Positions 63,801 to 64,000 of a DNA stretch of 64,000 nt are shown piece after piece; positions within the stretch are counted from its first letter, which is position 1, and every line of letters starts with the position of its first letter. The translations under genes and the position numbers were made by a program. Under the pieces are notes generated by a model. It was not told the DNA's origin. It ran no database searches and saw nothing but the letters and a program-made list of their open reading frames with translations. Source of the stretch: Balanoglossus misakiensis (Eukaryota; Hemichordata); assembly GCA_040954595.2 (NCBI GenBank), contig CM082591.2, positions 11,284,001 through 11,348,000 on the forward strand, read 5' to 3'.

Positions 63801-64000
63801 TTATGCGCATAGGCCTATCATGTGTCCTGCGCATCACAACAGAATTCAATTTATAAACGTGGCTGTGTTTGGAAGCAACCATGGAAATTTAGAACTATCT
63901 GTCCATCTACAGTGGAAAACTTGCTGATGCGCATAGGCCTATCATATGTCCTGCGCATCACAACAGAATTCAATTAATAAACGTGGCTGTGTTTGGAAGC

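Larger units (their letters stand above)
34623..64000. repeat. 132-bp satellite array, about 220 monomers
   Basis: From 34623 to the window end a monomer of about 132 bp repeats head to tail, interrupted only by the transposon at 41689. A typical unit reads AAACG(A/T)GGCTGTGTTTGG, then AGCAACCATGGAAATTTTAG, GTCTAGTGGAAAAC, TTATGCGCATAGGCCTATC, and CATCACAACAGAATTC. Subtypes differ mainly in the last 25 bases (ends with CAATTAATAAACG, TTTCCTCAAATAAACG, TTTTGTAAACAAACG, or CGGTAAATAAACG) and in indels. A frequent 124-bp form lacks one T and a 7-bp block; others gain 3-4 bp. The array continues past the window, so its total size is unknown. The first monomers (34623-34760) are the most divergent, as expected at an edge. 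Confidence 0.98.

Noticed and set aside
34773-63927. Many long open frames (up to 243 codons) on both strands of the satellite, such as repeats of FGSNHGNFRTI
   Set aside because: The monomer is 132 bp, a multiple of three, so any open frame repeats automatically. Several frames and both strands are open at once, frames break wherever 124-bp or 136-bp monomers occur, and changes show no codon-like pattern. I treat them as non-coding.
34623-64000. CRISPR array
   Set aside because: Units are contiguous near-identical monomers without short constant repeats separated by unique spacers, and the DNA is animal-like.

Overview
This is eukaryotic, and probably invertebrate animal, DNA. It has one recognisable intron-rich host gene, many DNA-transposon derivatives and a very large satellite array, with no bacterial-style operons. 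The glutamine-rich MED25 copy and the THAP/YqaJ transposon relics would suit a marine invertebrate such as a lancelet, hemichordate or echinoderm, but I cannot name the species from the sequence.

Layout. Positions 1-3100 hold decayed transposon genes: a frameshifted YqaJ-type exonuclease on + (10-751) converging on a frameshifted THAP/DDE transposase on - (1772-3093). This pairing is what I recall for ISL2EU/IS4EU elements. A 2.9 kb element with 9-bp target duplications (3199-6111) and a 795-bp TTAA element (6279-7073) follow.

Positions 9802-30129 carry the 3' half of a MED25 gene on +, encoding a Mediator subunit. Eight well-supported exons plus one probable short exon encode a linker, the whole ACID (activator-interacting) domain, an LxxLL motif and a long glutamine-rich C-terminus, ending in TAA at 30127-30129. 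The N-terminal von Willebrand A domain is not recognisable here and probably lies upstream. The introns are filled with non-autonomous transposons. Four TTAA-flanked copies (three families) and two long-terminal-repeat copies with 9-bp duplications can be delimited to the base. There is also a nested insertion, a hyper-palindromic 382-bp tandem repeat and a dispersed repeat rich in AGGTCA half sites.

Positions 30130-33870 are the 3' UTR and intergenic DNA with two inverted-repeat elements. A 719-bp TTAA element (33900-34618) sits exactly at the left edge of a satellite array that fills the rest of the window (34623-64000, about 29 kb). The satellite monomer is about 132 bp, roughly 220 copies, in several subtypes arranged into local higher-order repeats whose period changes along the array (about 770, 924, 1164, 1181, 1573 and 1185 bp). 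One 795-bp TTAA transposon has inserted cleanly into it (41689-42483); it is nearly identical to the copy at 6279-7073 but inverted.

The transposon relics and the satellite do not form a pathway with MED25. The coherent story is a host Mediator gene whose introns and 3' flank were colonised by TTAA-targeting and 9-bp-duplicating DNA transposons, next to a satellite that is still evolving.
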